64,000 nucleotides of DNA, from positions 2,433,001 to 2,497,000 of the forward strand of contig JBAGRR010000001.1 in NCBI GenBank assembly GCA_036924835.1, read 5' to 3'. This document shows positions 1 to 9,607 of this stretch, piece by piece (the stretch's first letter is position 1; each line of letters opens with the position of its first letter). The position numbers and the translations under genes were made by a program. The stretch comes from Nitrobacteraceae bacterium AZCC 1564 (lineage in GTDB: Bacteria; Pseudomonadota; Alphaproteobacteria; Rhizobiales; Xanthobacteraceae). The notes beneath the pieces were generated by a model. The model saw only the letters and a program-made list of their open reading frames with translations. It was not told the origin of the DNA and ran no database searches.

Positions 1-2
1 CC

Positions 3-581
3 GAATATGATGACGAGCAGGCCCGGCTCGCCGCTATCCAGCGACTGCTGGTCATTGCCGGTTATGACGCGGCGCCGATCGACGGCGTGGACGGCCCCAA
101 GACTCAAAATGCGCTGTCCGCATTTCTGAAAGCGCGAGGCCTCGGCGCGGATGCCCCCCAGGCAGCAAACTTCTTCGACACCATGATCGCCGCCGTTGAA
201 TCGCCCTCCCCCACAGGACTGACCTGGTGCAACGACACCTCTTATCGGGTGATGGCCTCTATCGGCACTGATGACGGCAAGGTGGTCACCAACCGCGGCT
301 GGTATCGCATCGAGCCTGGCAAGTGCGTGCATCCCGATATCACGGGGCAGCCGCGGAGGGTGTATAGTTTCGCAGAGGCTGTCGACACCGACGGGCGAAC
401 CATCAAGATCAACGGCCGTCTACTGAACTGGGGCGGGGCGACGGCGCTCTGCACGCGCGAGACGCAGTTCGAATTCACCGCGCAAAGCGATTGCCGCGCG
501 CGCGGCCTAAACACCAGCGGTTACGGCCAGGTGGATATCAGCGCAACCGCAGGGACAACGTTACGATTTGGGATGCCATGA
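3..581 (+). CDS. DUF1036 protein with peptidoglycan-binding-like repeat (5' partial)
   Basis: The reading frame is open from the window edge, so the true start lies upstream; a GTG at 87 is internal to the first domain. The first ~45 visible residues (LAAIQRLLVIAGYDAAPIDG then DGPKTQNALSAF) match the pattern of a PG_binding_1 repeat. The rest (WCNDTSYRVMASIG, then GWYRIEPGKC) is a DUF1036 domain, a family usually found in exported or membrane proteins of Rhizobiales. Cysteines in WCND, PGKC, ALCT and SDCRA could form disulfides, which fits export. Its stop overlaps the next gene's start (ATGA at 578-581), suggesting coupled translation. The molecular function is unknown. Confidence 0.75.
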   Translation, partial: EYDDEQARLAAIQRLLVIAGYDAAPIDGVDGPKTQNALSAFLKARGLGADAPQAANFFDTMIAAVESPSPTGLTWCNDTSYRVMASIGTDDGKVVTNRGWYRIEPGKCVHPDITGQPRRVYSFAEAVDTDGRTIKINGRLLNWGGATALCTRETQFEFTAQSDCRARGLNTSGYGQVDISATAGTTLRFGMP

Positions 582-1279
582 TTCAGAAAGCCAAGCGATC
601 CTTCGCCCATGTGGAGACTTGGGTGTTTGATCTCGACAACACGCTGTACCCGCACCACGTCAATCTCTGGCAACAGGTCGATGTCCGGATCCGCGACTTC
701 GTCGCGAACTATCTGCATGTCTCGAAGGACGAGGCGTTCAAGATTCAGAAAGACTATTACCGCCGCTATGGCACCACGATGCGCGGCATGATGACCGAGC
801 ACGGCCTGCGCGCGGATGACTTTCTCGCATACGTCCATGAGATCGATCATTCACCGCTCGAGCCCAATCCGGCCATGGGAGCAGCCATCGAAAAGCTTCC
901 GGGCCGTAAGCTGATCCTCACCAATGGTTCACGCGCCCATGCCGGAAAGGTGCTTGAACGGCTCGGCATCGATAAGCACTTTGAAGACGTGTTCGATATC
1001 GTTGCCGCAGAACTGGAGCCCAAGCCTGCACGGCAAACCTATCTGCGCTTCCTCAAGTTGCACGGCGTCGCCCCGGAGAAGGCGGCGATGTTCGAAGATC
1101 TCGCCCGCAACCTGGTGACGCCGCATGATCTCGGCATGACCACCGTTCTGGTGGTGCCCGATGGCACCAAGAATGTGGTGCGCGAAGACTGGGAGCTGGA
1201 AGGCCGTGACGCTGCCTACGTCGATCACATCACGGATAATTTGACGGGTTTCCTGGCAACGCTTGAAGCGAAGGGCTGA
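578..1279 (+). CDS. HAD-superfamily pyrimidine 5'-nucleotidase
   Basis: This is a 233-residue HAD hydrolase of the Sdt1/pyrimidine 5'-nucleotidase type, predicted to dephosphorylate small phosphorylated substrates such as UMP or CMP in the cytoplasm. Motif I is FDLDNTLY (nucleophile D18, acid D20), motif II TNGS (115-118), motif III the lysine of EPKPARQTY (about 149), and motif IV FEDLARN (E173, D174). An alpha-helical cap lies between motifs I and II. The ATG at 578 was chosen because it overlaps the upstream stop by 4 bases and begins just ahead of the HAD fold; an ATG at 491 would add 29 unrelated residues lying over the upstream gene. Substrate specificity is inferred from family resemblance only. 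Confidence 0.85.
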   Translation: MIQKAKRSFAHVETWVFDLDNTLYPHHVNLWQQVDVRIRDFVANYLHVSKDEAFKIQKDYYRRYGTTMRGMMTEHGLRADDFLAYVHEIDHSPLEPNPAMGAAIEKLPGRKLILTNGSRAHAGKVLERLGIDKHFEDVFDIVAAELEPKPARQTYLRFLKLHGVAPEKAAMFEDLARNLVTPHDLGMTTVLVVPDGTKNVVREDWELEGRDAAYVDHITDNLTGFLATLEAKG

Positions 1280-1316
1280 CGCGCGGGATACGTATCAGAG
1301 CAGGTAGACGCTCCTT

Positions 1317-2528
1317 TTATTCTCCGGCTTGTAGCTTGCGTGTTGCGCGGGACTGAAACAGGTCGCCCGCAGGTGCGATGGCCTGTGGCGCATCACCCTG
1401 ATCGGCGGCCTTGTCGAAATCGAGCTCCTCGATCTTGGCTGCGCGCTTGCCTATCTTGTTGACCGAGATCAGCACCTGCCGGACATCTTCGTTGACCTGA
1501 TCGAAGTGACTGCCGAGCTTGCTGACACGATCACGCAAGCGCTCGACATCGCCCATCATGTTGACCACTTCGGTCCGGATCTGGTCGGCGGCGTCGCGCA
1601 TGCGGGCATCTTTCAAAATCTGCTGCATCACCTGAATGGCAAGCATCAGCAGTGATGGAGACACCAGCACCACGCGGGCGCGATAGGCCTTCTGGATGAT
1701 GTCGTCGAAGCCGTCATGGATTTCCGCATAAACCGACTCCGAGGGCACAAACATCAAGGCCGTGTCCTGCGTCTCGCCGGGAATGAGATATTTGTCCGCA
1801 ATGTCGCTGACGTGCTTCATCACGTCTTGGCGCAGCCGTTGCGTGGCGTATTTCCGCTCTTCGTCGCTGCGTGCATCGCGAAGCGCCGTCACGGCCTCCA
1901 GCGGGAACTTCGCATCGATACACAGTGGCCGCTGATCCGGCAGATACACCACACAGTCCGGCCGCTTTCCAGTCGACAGCGTATGCTGGAATTCGTAGCT
2001 GCCCTTCGGCATGCCGTCCTGCACGATGGCTTCCATCCGCGCCTGACCGAACGCCCCGCGCGCCTGCTTGTTGGCAAGCACGTCGCGCAGCGTCGTCACC
2101 TGAGTTGTCAGGTCGGTGAGATTCTTGTGTGCATTGTCGATGATGCCGAGACGCTCGTGCAGCACGCGCAACGAATCCATGGTGTTTCGAGTGGTCTGCT
2201 CCATGGACTGACCAACCTTGTGAGTCACCGAGTCGAGCCGCTCGCTGACCGCGCGCGCCATCTCGGCCTGCCGACCGGCGAGCGCTTGCCCCATGGCATC
2301 GACGCGGCCCGCGGCCTCGCTCTGCAGCCGCACCATCTGGCTGAGGCGCTCTTCCAGCTCGTTGGCACGAATGGCCTGCGCCATCGCCATCTCCGCGCCT
2401 TTCCGGCCGGAACGCGCAATGACAACCGCAATAACCACAAGCAGCAGGAGCGCCAGCAAACCGAAGACGATGAGGGCGGTCCCGGCGCGAACCGGCAGGT
2501 CGCCGAGCATGAAAAGAATGTCATTCAT
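1317..2528 (-). CDS. rmuC: DNA recombination protein RmuC
   Basis: About 403 residues. One N-terminal membrane segment (residues ~10-33, LIVFGLLALLLLVVIAVVIA) is followed by a coiled coil (~40-150) and the RmuC nuclease-like core (PDCVVYLPD, CIDAKFPLEA, FVPSESVYAEI). RmuC limits inversions at short inverted repeats in E. coli and belongs to the PD-(D/E)XK superfamily. The start at 2528 (MNDILFMLG) puts the membrane segment at the N-terminus; an upstream in-frame ATG at 2660 would cross the divergent promoter region. It is divergent from def, with a CtrA-type box between. A protein acting at inverted repeats is worth noting given the many palindromes here, but no link is shown. Confidence 0.88.
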   Translation of the reverse strand: MNDILFMLGDLPVRAGTALIVFGLLALLLLVVIAVVIARSGRKGAEMAMAQAIRANELEERLSQMVRLQSEAAGRVDAMGQALAGRQAEMARAVSERLDSVTHKVGQSMEQTTRNTMDSLRVLHERLGIIDNAHKNLTDLTTQVTTLRDVLANKQARGAFGQARMEAIVQDGMPKGSYEFQHTLSTGKRPDCVVYLPDQRPLCIDAKFPLEAVTALRDARSDEERKYATQRLRQDVMKHVSDIADKYLIPGETQDTALMFVPSESVYAEIHDGFDDIIQKAYRARVVLVSPSLLMLAIQVMQQILKDARMRDAADQIRTEVVNMMGDVERLRDRVSKLGSHFDQVNEDVRQVLISVNKIGKRAAKIEELDFDKAADQGDAPQAIAPAGDLFQSRATRKLQAGE

Positions 2529-2608
2529 GCCGACTTTGTAACGCGATTCGCCCGCTTTCGCGAACGAATAGGGAACATTTATGGTTAACAAAGCCCTTAT
2601 TTTTATGG

Positions 2609-2624
2609 TTAATCGCGGGTTAAC
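2609..2624. promoter_or_regulatory. CtrA-type box (TTAA-N7-TTAAC)
   Basis: TTAATCGCGGGTTAAC reads TTAA, seven bases, TTAAC, an exact match to the CtrA consensus of alphaproteobacteria. It sits 81 bp upstream of the rmuC start and 78 bp upstream of the def start, in the divergent intergenic region. An additional GGTTAAC half site lies at 2583-2589. This suggests cell-cycle control of one or both genes; binding is inferred from sequence only. Confidence 0.5.
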
Positions 2625-2701
2625 GTCGCCCTGCCACTCCGCAAAAGCCTTGCGTAACAAGAGATTTGACCCCGGCAGGCGCTCCCATTACATCGCGCAG
2701 C

Positions 2702-3217
2702 ATGGCTATTCGTGAAATCATCAGCTTGCCGGACAAGCGTCTGCGGCTCATCTCCGAGCCTGTCGAAGCGATCACGCCGGAAATCCGCGCCCTCGCCGAC
2801 GACATGTTCGAAACCATGTATGACGCGCCGGGCATTGGCCTGGCCGCGATCCAGGTGGCTGTTCCGCTGCGGCTCATCACCATGGACCTCTCCAAAAAGG
2901 AGGGGGAAAAGGAACCGCGCGTCTTCATCAATCCCGAAATCCTGTCCTCATCGGAAGAATTGTCCGTTTACGAGGAAGGCTGCCTCTCAATCCCTGAATA
3001 TTACGAGGAGGTGGAGCGGCCGGCCAAGGTGCGGGTGCGCTTTATGGATCTGGATGGCAAGATTCACGAAGAAGATGCCGAGGGCCTCTACGCCACCTGC
3101 ATCCAGCATGAGATCGACCATCTCAATGGCGTTCTGTTCGTGGACTATCTGTCCAAGCTCAAGCGCGACCGCGTGCTGAAAAAATTCACCAAGGCCGCCA
3201 AGTTCGCGGCAAAATAA
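2702..3217 (+). CDS. def: Peptide deformylase
   Basis: 171 residues, the usual bacterial length. It removes the formyl group from the initiator methionine of nascent proteins, a metal-dependent reaction. All three family motifs are intact: GIGLAAIQ (44-51), EGCLS (92-96, metal ligand C94) and QHEIDH (135-140, ligands H136 and H140, catalytic E137). The start MAIREI at 2702 is preferred over an in-frame ATG at 2666 because deformylases begin a few residues before this point. It is followed at 69 bp by fmt and then truA, a classic formylation/deformylation cluster. Confidence 0.96.
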   Translation: MAIREIISLPDKRLRLISEPVEAITPEIRALADDMFETMYDAPGIGLAAIQVAVPLRLITMDLSKKEGEKEPRVFINPEILSSSEELSVYEEGCLSIPEYYEEVERPAKVRVRFMDLDGKIHEEDAEGLYATCIQHEIDHLNGVLFVDYLSKLKRDRVLKKFTKAAKFAAK

Positions 3218-3219
3218 GC

Positions 3220-3262
3220 GTGGTCCGGAAAATCGGCGTTTCGGTTTTCCGACGAGATCATG
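3220..3262. repeat. Palindromic intergenic repeat of Rhizobiales type
   Basis: CGGAAAATCG (3226-3235) pairs with CGGTTTTCCG (3242-3251), with one G-T wobble, around a 6-nt loop, and the unit ends GAGATCATGC. Hairpins with CCGGAAAA arms and a GATCATGC end are abundant in Bradyrhizobium-group genomes as I recall them. It fills most of the def-fmt gap and leaves room for the fmt ribosome binding site only after 3262. Confidence 0.5.
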
Positions 3263-3285
3263 CCTGAAATATATTGGCCGATCGC

Positions 3286-4218
3286 ATGCCGCTTCGACTA
3301 ATCTTCATGGGCACACCGGACTTCGCGGTGCCGACATTGCTGGCGCTGGCGGACCACGGTCACGAAATCGTCGCCGTATATACCCGCGCGCCGAAGCCCG
3401 CCGGCCGGGGAATGAAATTGCAGGCGACACCGGTGGAGGTTGAGGCACGGCGTCTCGGCATCCCCGTGCTGACGCCGAAAACTTTGAGAGCGCCCGAAGC
3501 GGAGGCGGAATTTCGCGCCCATAATGCCGACGCCGCCGTGGTGGTCGCCTACGGCATGATCCTGCCGCAGAGCATTCTCGATGCCGTGCCGCTTGGCTGC
3601 TTCAACCTACATGCGTCCTTGCTGCCGCGCTGGCGCGGCGCCGCCCCGATCAACCGGGCCATCATGGCCGGTGATGCGGAAAGCGGTGTGATGGTCATGA
3701 AGGTGGATGTCGGCCTCGACACTGGCGACGTCGCCATGGCCGAACGGCTCCCTATCACCGACAACATGACCGCGCAGGACCTACATGACGCGCTCGCGCC
3801 GCTGGGTGCCGACCTGATGGTCCGCGCGATCGGCGCGCTAGCCCGCGGTGGTTTGCAATTCACGAAACAAAGCGAACAAGGCGTCACCTACGCCGCCAAG
3901 ATCGACAAGCTCGAAGCACGGATCGACTGGACCAAACCGGCGAACGAAGTGCTGCGCCATATCCATGGCCTCTCTCCATTTCCAGGAGCGTGGTTCGAGC
4001 TGCCGCTCGAAGGTGAAGCTGTGCGCGTCAAGGTGCTCCGTTGTCAGCTCGCCAAAGGTTCAGGCGCACCGGGCGAATTGCTCGACGATCAGCTCACCAT
4101 CGCCTGCGGCGAGAACGCCATTCGCCTGCTCGATGTACAGCGCGCCGGCAAGCAGCCGATGAAAGCACCAGAATTTCTGCGCGGCACGCCGCTGAAACCA
4201 CCGCTGCGTGTGAGCTGA
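3286..4218 (+). CDS. fmt: Methionyl-tRNA formyltransferase
   Basis: 310 residues. It transfers a formyl group from 10-formyl-tetrahydrofolate to initiator Met-tRNA. The N-terminal Rossmann domain starts [14 protein letters not shown]. The catalytic/folate region is [20 protein letters not shown] (105-124, containing the catalytic His of NLHAS), and the [10 protein letters not shown] segment carries the conserved aspartate. The C-terminal domain (from about 205, [10 protein letters not shown]) binds tRNA. ATG 3286 was chosen over TTG 3274 because the beta strand begins at residue 3. The stop overlaps the truA start (TGATG), indicating translational coupling. Confidence 0.96.
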   Translation: MPLRLIFMGTPDFAVPTLLALADHGHEIVAVYTRAPKPAGRGMKLQATPVEVEARRLGIPVLTPKTLRAPEAEAEFRAHNADAAVVVAYGMILPQSILDAVPLGCFNLHASLLPRWRGAAPINRAIMAGDAESGVMVMKVDVGLDTGDVAMAERLPITDNMTAQDLHDALAPLGADLMVRAIGALARGGLQFTKQSEQGVTYAAKIDKLEARIDWTKPANEVLRHIHGLSPFPGAWFELPLEGEAVRVKVLRCQLAKGSGAPGELLDDQLTIACGENAIRLLDVQRAGKQPMKAPEFLRGTPLKPPLRVS

Positions 4219-4955
4219 TGCCGCGCTACAAACTCACCATCGAATATGATGGCGCGCCGTTCTGCGGCTGGCAGTATCAGGACAATGCCCCATCCGTGCA
4301 GGGCGCGCTGGAGGCCGCCGTCACGGCAATGACGGGTGAGCTAGTACGCGTCAGCGGCGCGGGGCGAACCGATGCGGGCGTGCATGCGCTGGGTCAGGTC
4401 GCTCATATCGATCTGACGCGGGAGTATCGCGCAGACCGCGTGCGTGATGCGCTGAACGCGCACCTGCGGCCTAATCCCATTGCGGTGCTTTCGGCCGAGA
4501 TTGTCCCGGAGATTTTTGACGCGCGGTTTTCCGCTATCAAGCGGCATTACGTCTATCGCATCGCTAATCGGCGGGCGAACCTTGCGCTCGGCGCGGGCCA
4601 TGTCTGGCGTGTCCCGAAGACGCTTGATGTAGATGCCATGCAGGAAGCCGCGCAGGTTCTGGTCGGCAAGCACGACTTCACCACGTTCCGCGACACCGAG
4701 TGTCAGGCAAAGTCTCCGGACAAGACGCTGGACGCACTCGATGTCACGCGTGACGGCGAGAACGTCACCGTCACCACCTCCGCACGCTCATTCCTCCACA
4801 GCCAGGTGCGCTCCATGGTCGGCTCGTTGGTGTGGGTCGGACACGGCCGCTGGGATGCCGATGATATGCGCGCCGCACTGGACGCACGCGACCGCGCGGC
4901 GTGTGGTCCTGTCGCTCCGCCGGATGGGCTCTATCTGGTGCGCGTGGACTACTAG
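4218..4955 (+). CDS. truA: tRNA pseudouridine(38-40) synthase TruA
   Basis: 245 residues. It isomerises uridine to pseudouridine at positions 38-40 of the tRNA anticodon arm. The catalytic aspartate is D52 in [14 protein letters not shown], and the C-terminal half keeps [12 protein letters not shown], a conserved TruA segment. The start overlaps the fmt stop by one base, which fixes it. It is the last gene of def-fmt-truA; 25 bp beyond it the convergent nucleosidase gene ends. Confidence 0.96.
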   Translation: MPRYKLTIEYDGAPFCGWQYQDNAPSVQGALEAAVTAMTGELVRVSGAGRTDAGVHALGQVAHIDLTREYRADRVRDALNAHLRPNPIAVLSAEIVPEIFDARFSAIKRHYVYRIANRRANLALGAGHVWRVPKTLDVDAMQEAAQVLVGKHDFTTFRDTECQAKSPDKTLDALDVTRDGENVTVTTSARSFLHSQVRSMVGSLVWVGHGRWDADDMRAALDARDRAACGPVAPPDGLYLVRVDY

Positions 4956-4980
4956 GCGGTCGATCTCCAGCACAGGCCTC

Positions 4981-5550
4981 TTAGGGTCGATCGATGATCT
5001 GCCGCTTCAGGATATCCCAGAACAGCTCTTCACCGTCGGCAATGTTCTCGGTCCAGTGATCGGCCGCATTGTCATCCGCTTCGTCGGTGATGAACTTGAA
5101 AGCCCGCCATGGCACTCCGTTACGATGACAAACATGCGCGATAGCAAACAACTCCATATCGACGATGTCGATCTTGTTCTCTGTCAGCCAAGGGTCAGCG
5201 ACGGTCACGAAGCTGTCCCCTGTGCCGCAGACCACGTTGCCATAGCCTGACGACAGACGATCAAGGTCCGGCGAGAACGGCGTACGGCCGCGCGGCGCCA
5301 GCGGCATCGCCATCATGTCGCGCTGGACCACAGCCGACACCTCGACCAGACCACGCAGCGACTTGGTGATCTTTCCCGCCGTGCCGTAATTGATGACCAG
5401 CGTTGGCCGCAGGGCCTGCAGCGCCAGCGCGGTCGCACTTGCCGTATTGATCTTGCCGACGCCGGTATAGATGACTTCGACGCCAGCCGGCGCACGCGCC
5501 TTGTCGAGTTCATCGCTGATTGCGGTCAGAACGAGGATCTTGTCGCTCAT
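4981..5550 (-). CDS. Purine nucleosidase of the MTA/SAH nucleosidase superfamily
   Basis: 189 residues of the nucleoside phosphorylase fold. YTGVGKINTASATALAL is the typical early segment, NYGTAG the glycine-rich phosphate-site loop, and DMELFAIAHV corresponds to the ribose-binding VEMEGAA motif of 5'-methylthioadenosine/S-adenosylhomocysteine nucleosidases. TDEADDNA carries the catalytic aspartate seen as SDxAD in the family. It is shorter than E. coli Mtn (about 230 residues), so exact substrate is uncertain. It lies 10 bp downstream of dapE on the same strand, probably in the same transcript. Confidence 0.75.
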   Translation of the reverse strand: MSDKILVLTAISDELDKARAPAGVEVIYTGVGKINTASATALALQALRPTLVINYGTAGKITKSLRGLVEVSAVVQRDMMAMPLAPRGRTPFSPDLDRLSSGYGNVVCGTGDSFVTVADPWLTENKIDIVDMELFAIAHVCHRNGVPWRAFKFITDEADDNAADHWTENIADGEELFWDILKRQIIDRP

Positions 5551-5560
5551 GGGCGAAGGC

Positions 5561-6715
5561 TCATGCGAAGTAACGTTCCAGGATACCGCGATAGATGGCC
5601 GTGAGCTTTTCGAGATCCGCGACCGGCGTGCGCTCGTCGACCTGATGCATGGTCTGGCCGACCAGACCGAACTCCAGCACCGGGCAATAGTTGGTAATGA
5701 AGCGCGCGTCGGATGTGCCGCCGCCAGTGTTAAGATCCGGCTTACGGCCCGTCACCTCTTCAATGGATGCGACGACGAGATCAGTGAATTTTCCCGGCTG
5801 CGTCAGGAAGGCATCGGAATTCGATGGCTCCCAAACGACATGTGCCTTGATACGATTGCCGGAGGCTTTTGCCACACGCTGCTCGATCAATGCCTGCAAT
5901 GATCCCCGCGTATGACAATCATTGTAGCGGATGTTGAAGCGCGCCCGCGCCTGCGCCGGGATCACATTCCACGCCGGATTGCCAACGTCGACGGACGTGA
6001 ACTCCAGATTCGATGGCTGGAAATGATCCGTGCCTTGATCGAGCGGATCGCTGCTTAGCGCCGCAATCAGCGTGGCGATATCGGGAATGGGGTTGGCCGC
6101 ACGGTGCGGATAGGCAACATGCCCCTGCGTGCCGTCCACAATCAGCGTGCCGGACTGCGATCCGCGCCGCCCAACCTTGATGGAGTCACCGATCTCATTA
6201 ACGTTGCTCGGCTCGCCAAGGAGGCAGTGGTCGAACTTCTCACCGCGGTCCGCCGCCCACCTCAACAGCTTGATGGTGCCGTTGACGGCGACATCTTCCT
6301 CGTCCCCCGTAATCAGGAACGAGATCGAGCCCTTGGGCTTGCCGCCGTTGGCGGCGAGATAATCGAGCACCGCAGCGACACAACAGGCAATCCCGCCCTT
6401 CATGTCCACGGCCCCACGGCCGTAGAGATAGCCGTCCTTCACGTCGCCGGAAAACGCGCCGTGCGTCCACGCCGCTTCATCGCCCGCCGGCACGACGTCG
6501 GTGTGGCCCGCAAAGGTGATATGCGGCGCTTCGGTGCCGATGCGCGCGTAGAGATTGTCGATATCAGCCGTGCCCGCTTCGCTGAAGGTCACGCGGTGAA
6601 CGTCAAAACCGGCGCCCTTCAGCAAGGTCTCAAGAACACCAAGCGCGCCCGCGTCCGCCGGCGTCACCGAAGGGCAGCGCAGCAGGTCGCGGGCGATGGT
6701 GAGAGCGTTGGACAT
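5561..6715 (-). CDS. dapE: Succinyl-diaminopimelate desuccinylase
   Basis: 384 residues, M20 zinc peptidase family. It hydrolyses N-succinyl-L,L-diaminopimelate to L,L-diaminopimelate and succinate in lysine and peptidoglycan synthesis. Visible motifs: [12 protein letters not shown] (metal-binding His), [11 protein letters not shown] (bridging Asp), [11 protein letters not shown] (catalytic Glu pair), LLGEPSNV, and the C-terminal [11 protein letters not shown] and [12 protein letters not shown] (metal His). Its ATG overlaps the dapD stop (ATGA at 6713-6717), so the two successive steps of the succinylase branch are translationally coupled. Confidence 0.96.
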   Translation of the reverse strand: MSNALTIARDLLRCPSVTPADAGALGVLETLLKGAGFDVHRVTFSEAGTADIDNLYARIGTEAPHITFAGHTDVVPAGDEAAWTHGAFSGDVKDGYLYGRGAVDMKGGIACCVAAVLDYLAANGGKPKGSISFLITGDEEDVAVNGTIKLLRWAADRGEKFDHCLLGEPSNVNEIGDSIKVGRRGSQSGTLIVDGTQGHVAYPHRAANPIPDIATLIAALSSDPLDQGTDHFQPSNLEFTSVDVGNPAWNVIPAQARARFNIRYNDCHTRGSLQALIEQRVAKASGNRIKAHVVWEPSNSDAFLTQPGKFTDLVVASIEEVTGRKPDLNTGGGTSDARFITNYCPVLEFGLVGQTMHQVDERTPVADLEKLTAIYRGILERYFA

Positions 6716-7560
6716 CAGTCGCGCAGCAGCTCGTTGATGCTGGTCTTGGCGCGGGTCCGCTCGTCAACGCGCTTGACGATCACGGCGCAGCTCAGCGACG
6801 GACCCGGCGAGCCATCCTTGAGCGGCTTGCCCGGCATCGAACCCGGGACCACAACCGAGTATGCCGGCACCTCGCCAATGAAGGTCTCTCCGGTCTCACG
6901 ATCGACGATCTTGGTCGACGCACCGAGAAACACACCCATGGACAGCACCGCACCCTTGCGCACGATCACGCCTTCGGCGACCTCCGAACGTGCGCCGATG
7001 AAGCAATCATCTTCGATGATCACGGGGCCAGCCTGCAGCGGCTCCAGCACGCCGCCGATGCCGACGCCACCGGAGATGTGCACGTTCTTGCCGATCTGTG
7101 CGCAGGACCCCACCGTCGACCAGGTGTCCACCATGGTCGATTCATCCACATAGGCGCCGAGATTCACGAAGGACGGCATCAGCACGACGTTCTTGGCAAT
7201 GAAGGCCGAGCGGCGCACGATCGCGCCGGGAACGGCACGGAAACCTGCCGTACGAAAACGATCTTCACCCCAGCCCTCGAACTTCGACGGCACCTTGTCC
7301 CACCAGGTGGCGCTGCCGGGGCCGCCGGAAATGGTCGTCATGTCGTTTAACCGGAACGACAGCAAAACAGCCTTCTTCAGCCACTGATGTACCTTCCATT
7401 GGCCATCACCCTGCCGTTCTGCGACGCGAGCCTTGCCCTCATCCAGCAGTTGCAGAGCGTGGTCCACGGCCTCACGGACTTCGCCTTTGGTCCCGGAATT
7501 GACGGTGTCACGGGCATCGAAAGCGGTGTTCAGCGTGGTTTCGAGAGCGGAGAGAGACAT
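6715..7560 (-). CDS. dapD: 2,3,4,5-tetrahydropyridine-2,6-dicarboxylate N-succinyltransferase
   Basis: 281 residues. It succinylates tetrahydrodipicolinate, the step two reactions before DapE. The N-terminal part contains [15 protein letters not shown]; from about residue 105 a left-handed beta-helix of hexapeptide repeats runs through [35 protein letters not shown] and [14 protein letters not shown]. The start [10 protein letters not shown] at 7560 is preferred over an upstream in-frame ATG at 7650, which would add 30 residues unlike the family. It heads the minus-strand dapD-dapE-nucleosidase unit, divergent from ampG. Confidence 0.96.
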   Translation of the reverse strand: MSLSALETTLNTAFDARDTVNSGTKGEVREAVDHALQLLDEGKARVAERQGDGQWKVHQWLKKAVLLSFRLNDMTTISGGPGSATWWDKVPSKFEGWGEDRFRTAGFRAVPGAIVRRSAFIAKNVVLMPSFVNLGAYVDESTMVDTWSTVGSCAQIGKNVHISGGVGIGGVLEPLQAGPVIIEDDCFIGARSEVAEGVIVRKGAVLSMGVFLGASTKIVDRETGETFIGEVPAYSVVVPGSMPGKPLKDGSPGPSLSCAVIVKRVDERTRAKTSINELLRD

Positions 7561-7716
7561 TGCTTTTCCCTGGCTATTCCTTGGGCGGATCCTAAGCGGA
7601 GCCCCAAAATTGTCAGGAAAGCTTGTCGGAATTTGACGGGGCAGTGTCAAGCAGCGGCCGCCCCCGTTTCATCATCGTCGCGGGAGAAACAGGTCCGAAT
7701 CTGCTAACACGGCATC

Positions 7717-9081
7717 ATGACAACTCCTGAAATAGCGAAGACAGCCTCACCCCCTTCCCGCGCCGCCTGGCGCGCGGCTTTGGAGGTGTATCTGCAGCCG
7801 CGGGTGCTGATCGTCCTGTTTCTCGGCTTTTCGTCGGGTCTGCCGCTCGCGCTCTCTGGCTCCACACTGCTGGTATGGATGCGGGAATCCGGTGTCGATC
7901 TCGGCACCATCGGCCTGTTTGCCCTGGTTGGCACCCCCTACACTTTGAAGTTTCTCTGGGCGCCGCTCGTTGACGCGCTGCATGTGCCGATTCTGACGCA
8001 ATGGCTGGGACGCCGTCGCGGCTGGCTGGTGTTCGCGCAACTCCTGCTCATCGCAGCAATCCTGGTGCTCGCCATGACGGATCCAGCGCGATCACCTTTC
8101 TATGTCGCATTCGGTGCGCTGCTGGTCGCGACAGCTTCGGCAACACAGGACATTGTCGTCGACGCGTTTCGTGTCGAAAGTCTGCCGGAAAGCGAACAGG
8201 CCGCGGGTATGGCCTCTTACGTCGCCGCTTATCGCGTTGGCATGCTGATCTCGACAGCTGGTGCACTGTTTCTGGTCAGCGGATTTGAAGCCACCGGCTT
8301 GACGAAATCAGCGGCATGGATGTGGGGCTATGTCGCGATGGCCGCGATGGTGCTGATCGGCATGATCGCGTCATTGGTCGCAACCGAACCCGAGCAGTCT
8401 CGCCGCGCTGATGAAGCGACATCCGGCGAAAGTGCAATCAAGCGCGTCACCACGGCTGCTGTCGGTGCGTTCACCGAATTTCTCAGCCGCAAGGATGTCT
8501 GGGCGATTCTCGCGTTCGTCGTCCTGTACAAGTTCACGGATTCATTCTCAGGCGCGATGACGGCGCCGTTCGTGATCGATCTCGGATTCAGCCGCAACGA
8601 TTATGCAGCCATCGTCAAAGGGGTTGGCCTCGCGGCAACGTTGCTTGGCGGATTCGCTGGCGGCTTTCTGGCCCGTGCGTGGTCGCTTGAGGCGTGCCTA
8701 TGGATCGGCGGCGTGCTGCAGGCGATTTCGAACCTCTCGTTTGCCTGGCTGTCGCTGGTTGGCCTCAACCAGTGGGCCCTCGCGCTCGCGATTACTGCCG
8801 AGAACTTCACTAGCGCGATCGGCACCGTGATATTCGTCGCGTATCTGTCCTCGCTGTGCCAAAGCCCGCTGCACACCGCGACCCAGTACGCACTCCTGAC
8901 GGCATTCGCCGCCATCGGCCGCACTTACCTGTCGTCAGGCGCGGGTTACGTCGCACAAGCGACCGGCTGGCCGATATTCTTTGTGCTTAGCGTCGTTGTG
9001 GCTGTCCCGAGCTTTATCCTGCTAGCGTGGCTGCAGCAACGCGGACATTTCGCCGCGTTAGCAAAAGACCGGAAATCCTGA
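7717..9081 (+). CDS. ampG: AmpG-family muropeptide permease (MFS)
   Basis: 454 residues with about 12 hydrophobic segments. LFLGFSSGLPLALSGSTLLVWM at the first helix, PYTLKFLWAPLVD after the second and GRRRGWLV in the following loop are typical of AmpG, which imports GlcNAc-anhydroMurNAc peptides for cell-wall recycling and, in some bacteria, beta-lactamase induction. ASATQDIVVDAFRVE carries the acidic residues expected in helix 4-5. It stands alone on the plus strand, divergent from dapD. No ampC or ampR lies nearby, so a recycling role is likelier than a resistance role. Confidence 0.88.
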   Translation: MTTPEIAKTASPPSRAAWRAALEVYLQPRVLIVLFLGFSSGLPLALSGSTLLVWMRESGVDLGTIGLFALVGTPYTLKFLWAPLVDALHVPILTQWLGRRRGWLVFAQLLLIAAILVLAMTDPARSPFYVAFGALLVATASATQDIVVDAFRVESLPESEQAAGMASYVAAYRVGMLISTAGALFLVSGFEATGLTKSAAWMWGYVAMAAMVLIGMIASLVATEPEQSRRADEATSGESAIKRVTTAAVGAFTEFLSRKDVWAILAFVVLYKFTDSFSGAMTAPFVIDLGFSRNDYAAIVKGVGLAATLLGGFAGGFLARAWSLEACLWIGGVLQAISNLSFAWLSLVGLNQWALALAITAENFTSAIGTVIFVAYLSSLCQSPLHTATQYALLTAFAAIGRTYLSSGAGYVAQATGWPIFFVLSVVVAVPSFILLAWLQQRGHFAALAKDRKS

Positions 9082-9090
9082 CGACGCTCG

Positions 9091-9124
9091 CAGCGAAAAA
9101 CAAACTGCCGGGTCGAACCGGCAG
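9091..9124 (-). terminator. Rho-independent terminator
   Basis: Read on the minus strand, CTGCCGG pairs with CCGGCAG (9118-9124 with 9105-9111), followed at once by TTTGTTTTT (9104 down to 9096). It lies in the convergent gap after the minus-strand gene at 9162-9584 and 24 bp after the ampG stop. The U-tract points to the minus-strand transcript. Confidence 0.7.
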
Positions 9125-9161
9125 CAACATTGACGTCTGATCGATTGAAAAGGCGAGAAGC

Positions 9162-9584
9162 TCAGTGCTTCACCACGCTCCACTTCGACACAATGGCATC
9201 GCTGAATTGCCCAGCCTCGGCTGCACAGGACATTTCCTCAGCCTTCAGCGAGACACTTTTGCCGATATAGGGCTTGAGCGCCGCGACTTCGGCATCGCTC
9301 TTGGTCACGATCTGGAATGTCTCAGGGCCTGTCTCAAGATTGCAAAGACCTAACGGCGCCGGCAATCGGCGCGGCTCACTGGTGAGCTGATACGTGATCA
9401 TTCGCTTCTTCCGTGGACCGCTGCGCATCGCGGTCAATTCTCCCGACAGCACCTCACCGGCATGAAGCGGCTTCGGCGCGGGAGGCTTGCTCGCTTGTGC
9501 AAACGCTCCTGTTGCCCCGAGCGAGATCGCACAGCACACGGAGAAAAATCCGATTGCGAATTTTGCAAGCAGAGGTGACTTCAT
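9162..9584 (-). CDS. Exported hypothetical protein
   Basis: About 140 residues. MKSPLLAKFAIGFF... to AFAQA is a clear Sec signal peptide (cleavage probable after AFA). The mature part begins proline-rich (KPPAPKPLHAG) and contains two cysteines (GLCNLE and EMSCAAE) that could form a disulfide in the periplasm. PYIGKSVSLKAEEMSCAAE resembles a small beta-barrel, but I do not recognise a family. A start nine residues upstream (9611) is possible, but it gives a worse signal peptide and overlaps recR. Confidence 0.65.
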   Translation of the reverse strand: MKSPLLAKFAIGFFSVCCAISLGATGAFAQASKPPAPKPLHAGEVLSGELTAMRSGPRKKRMITYQLTSEPRRLPAPLGLCNLETGPETFQIVTKSDAEVAALKPYIGKSVSLKAEEMSCAAEAGQFSDAIVSKWSVVKH

Positions 9585-9607
9585 GCGACTTCTATTCCCA
9601 GTGATTT

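Noticed and set aside
1716..2588. Long plus-strand open frame (290 codons) opposite rmuC
   Set aside because: It is the reverse strand of rmuC, whose motifs are clear; the frame gives no recognisable domain.
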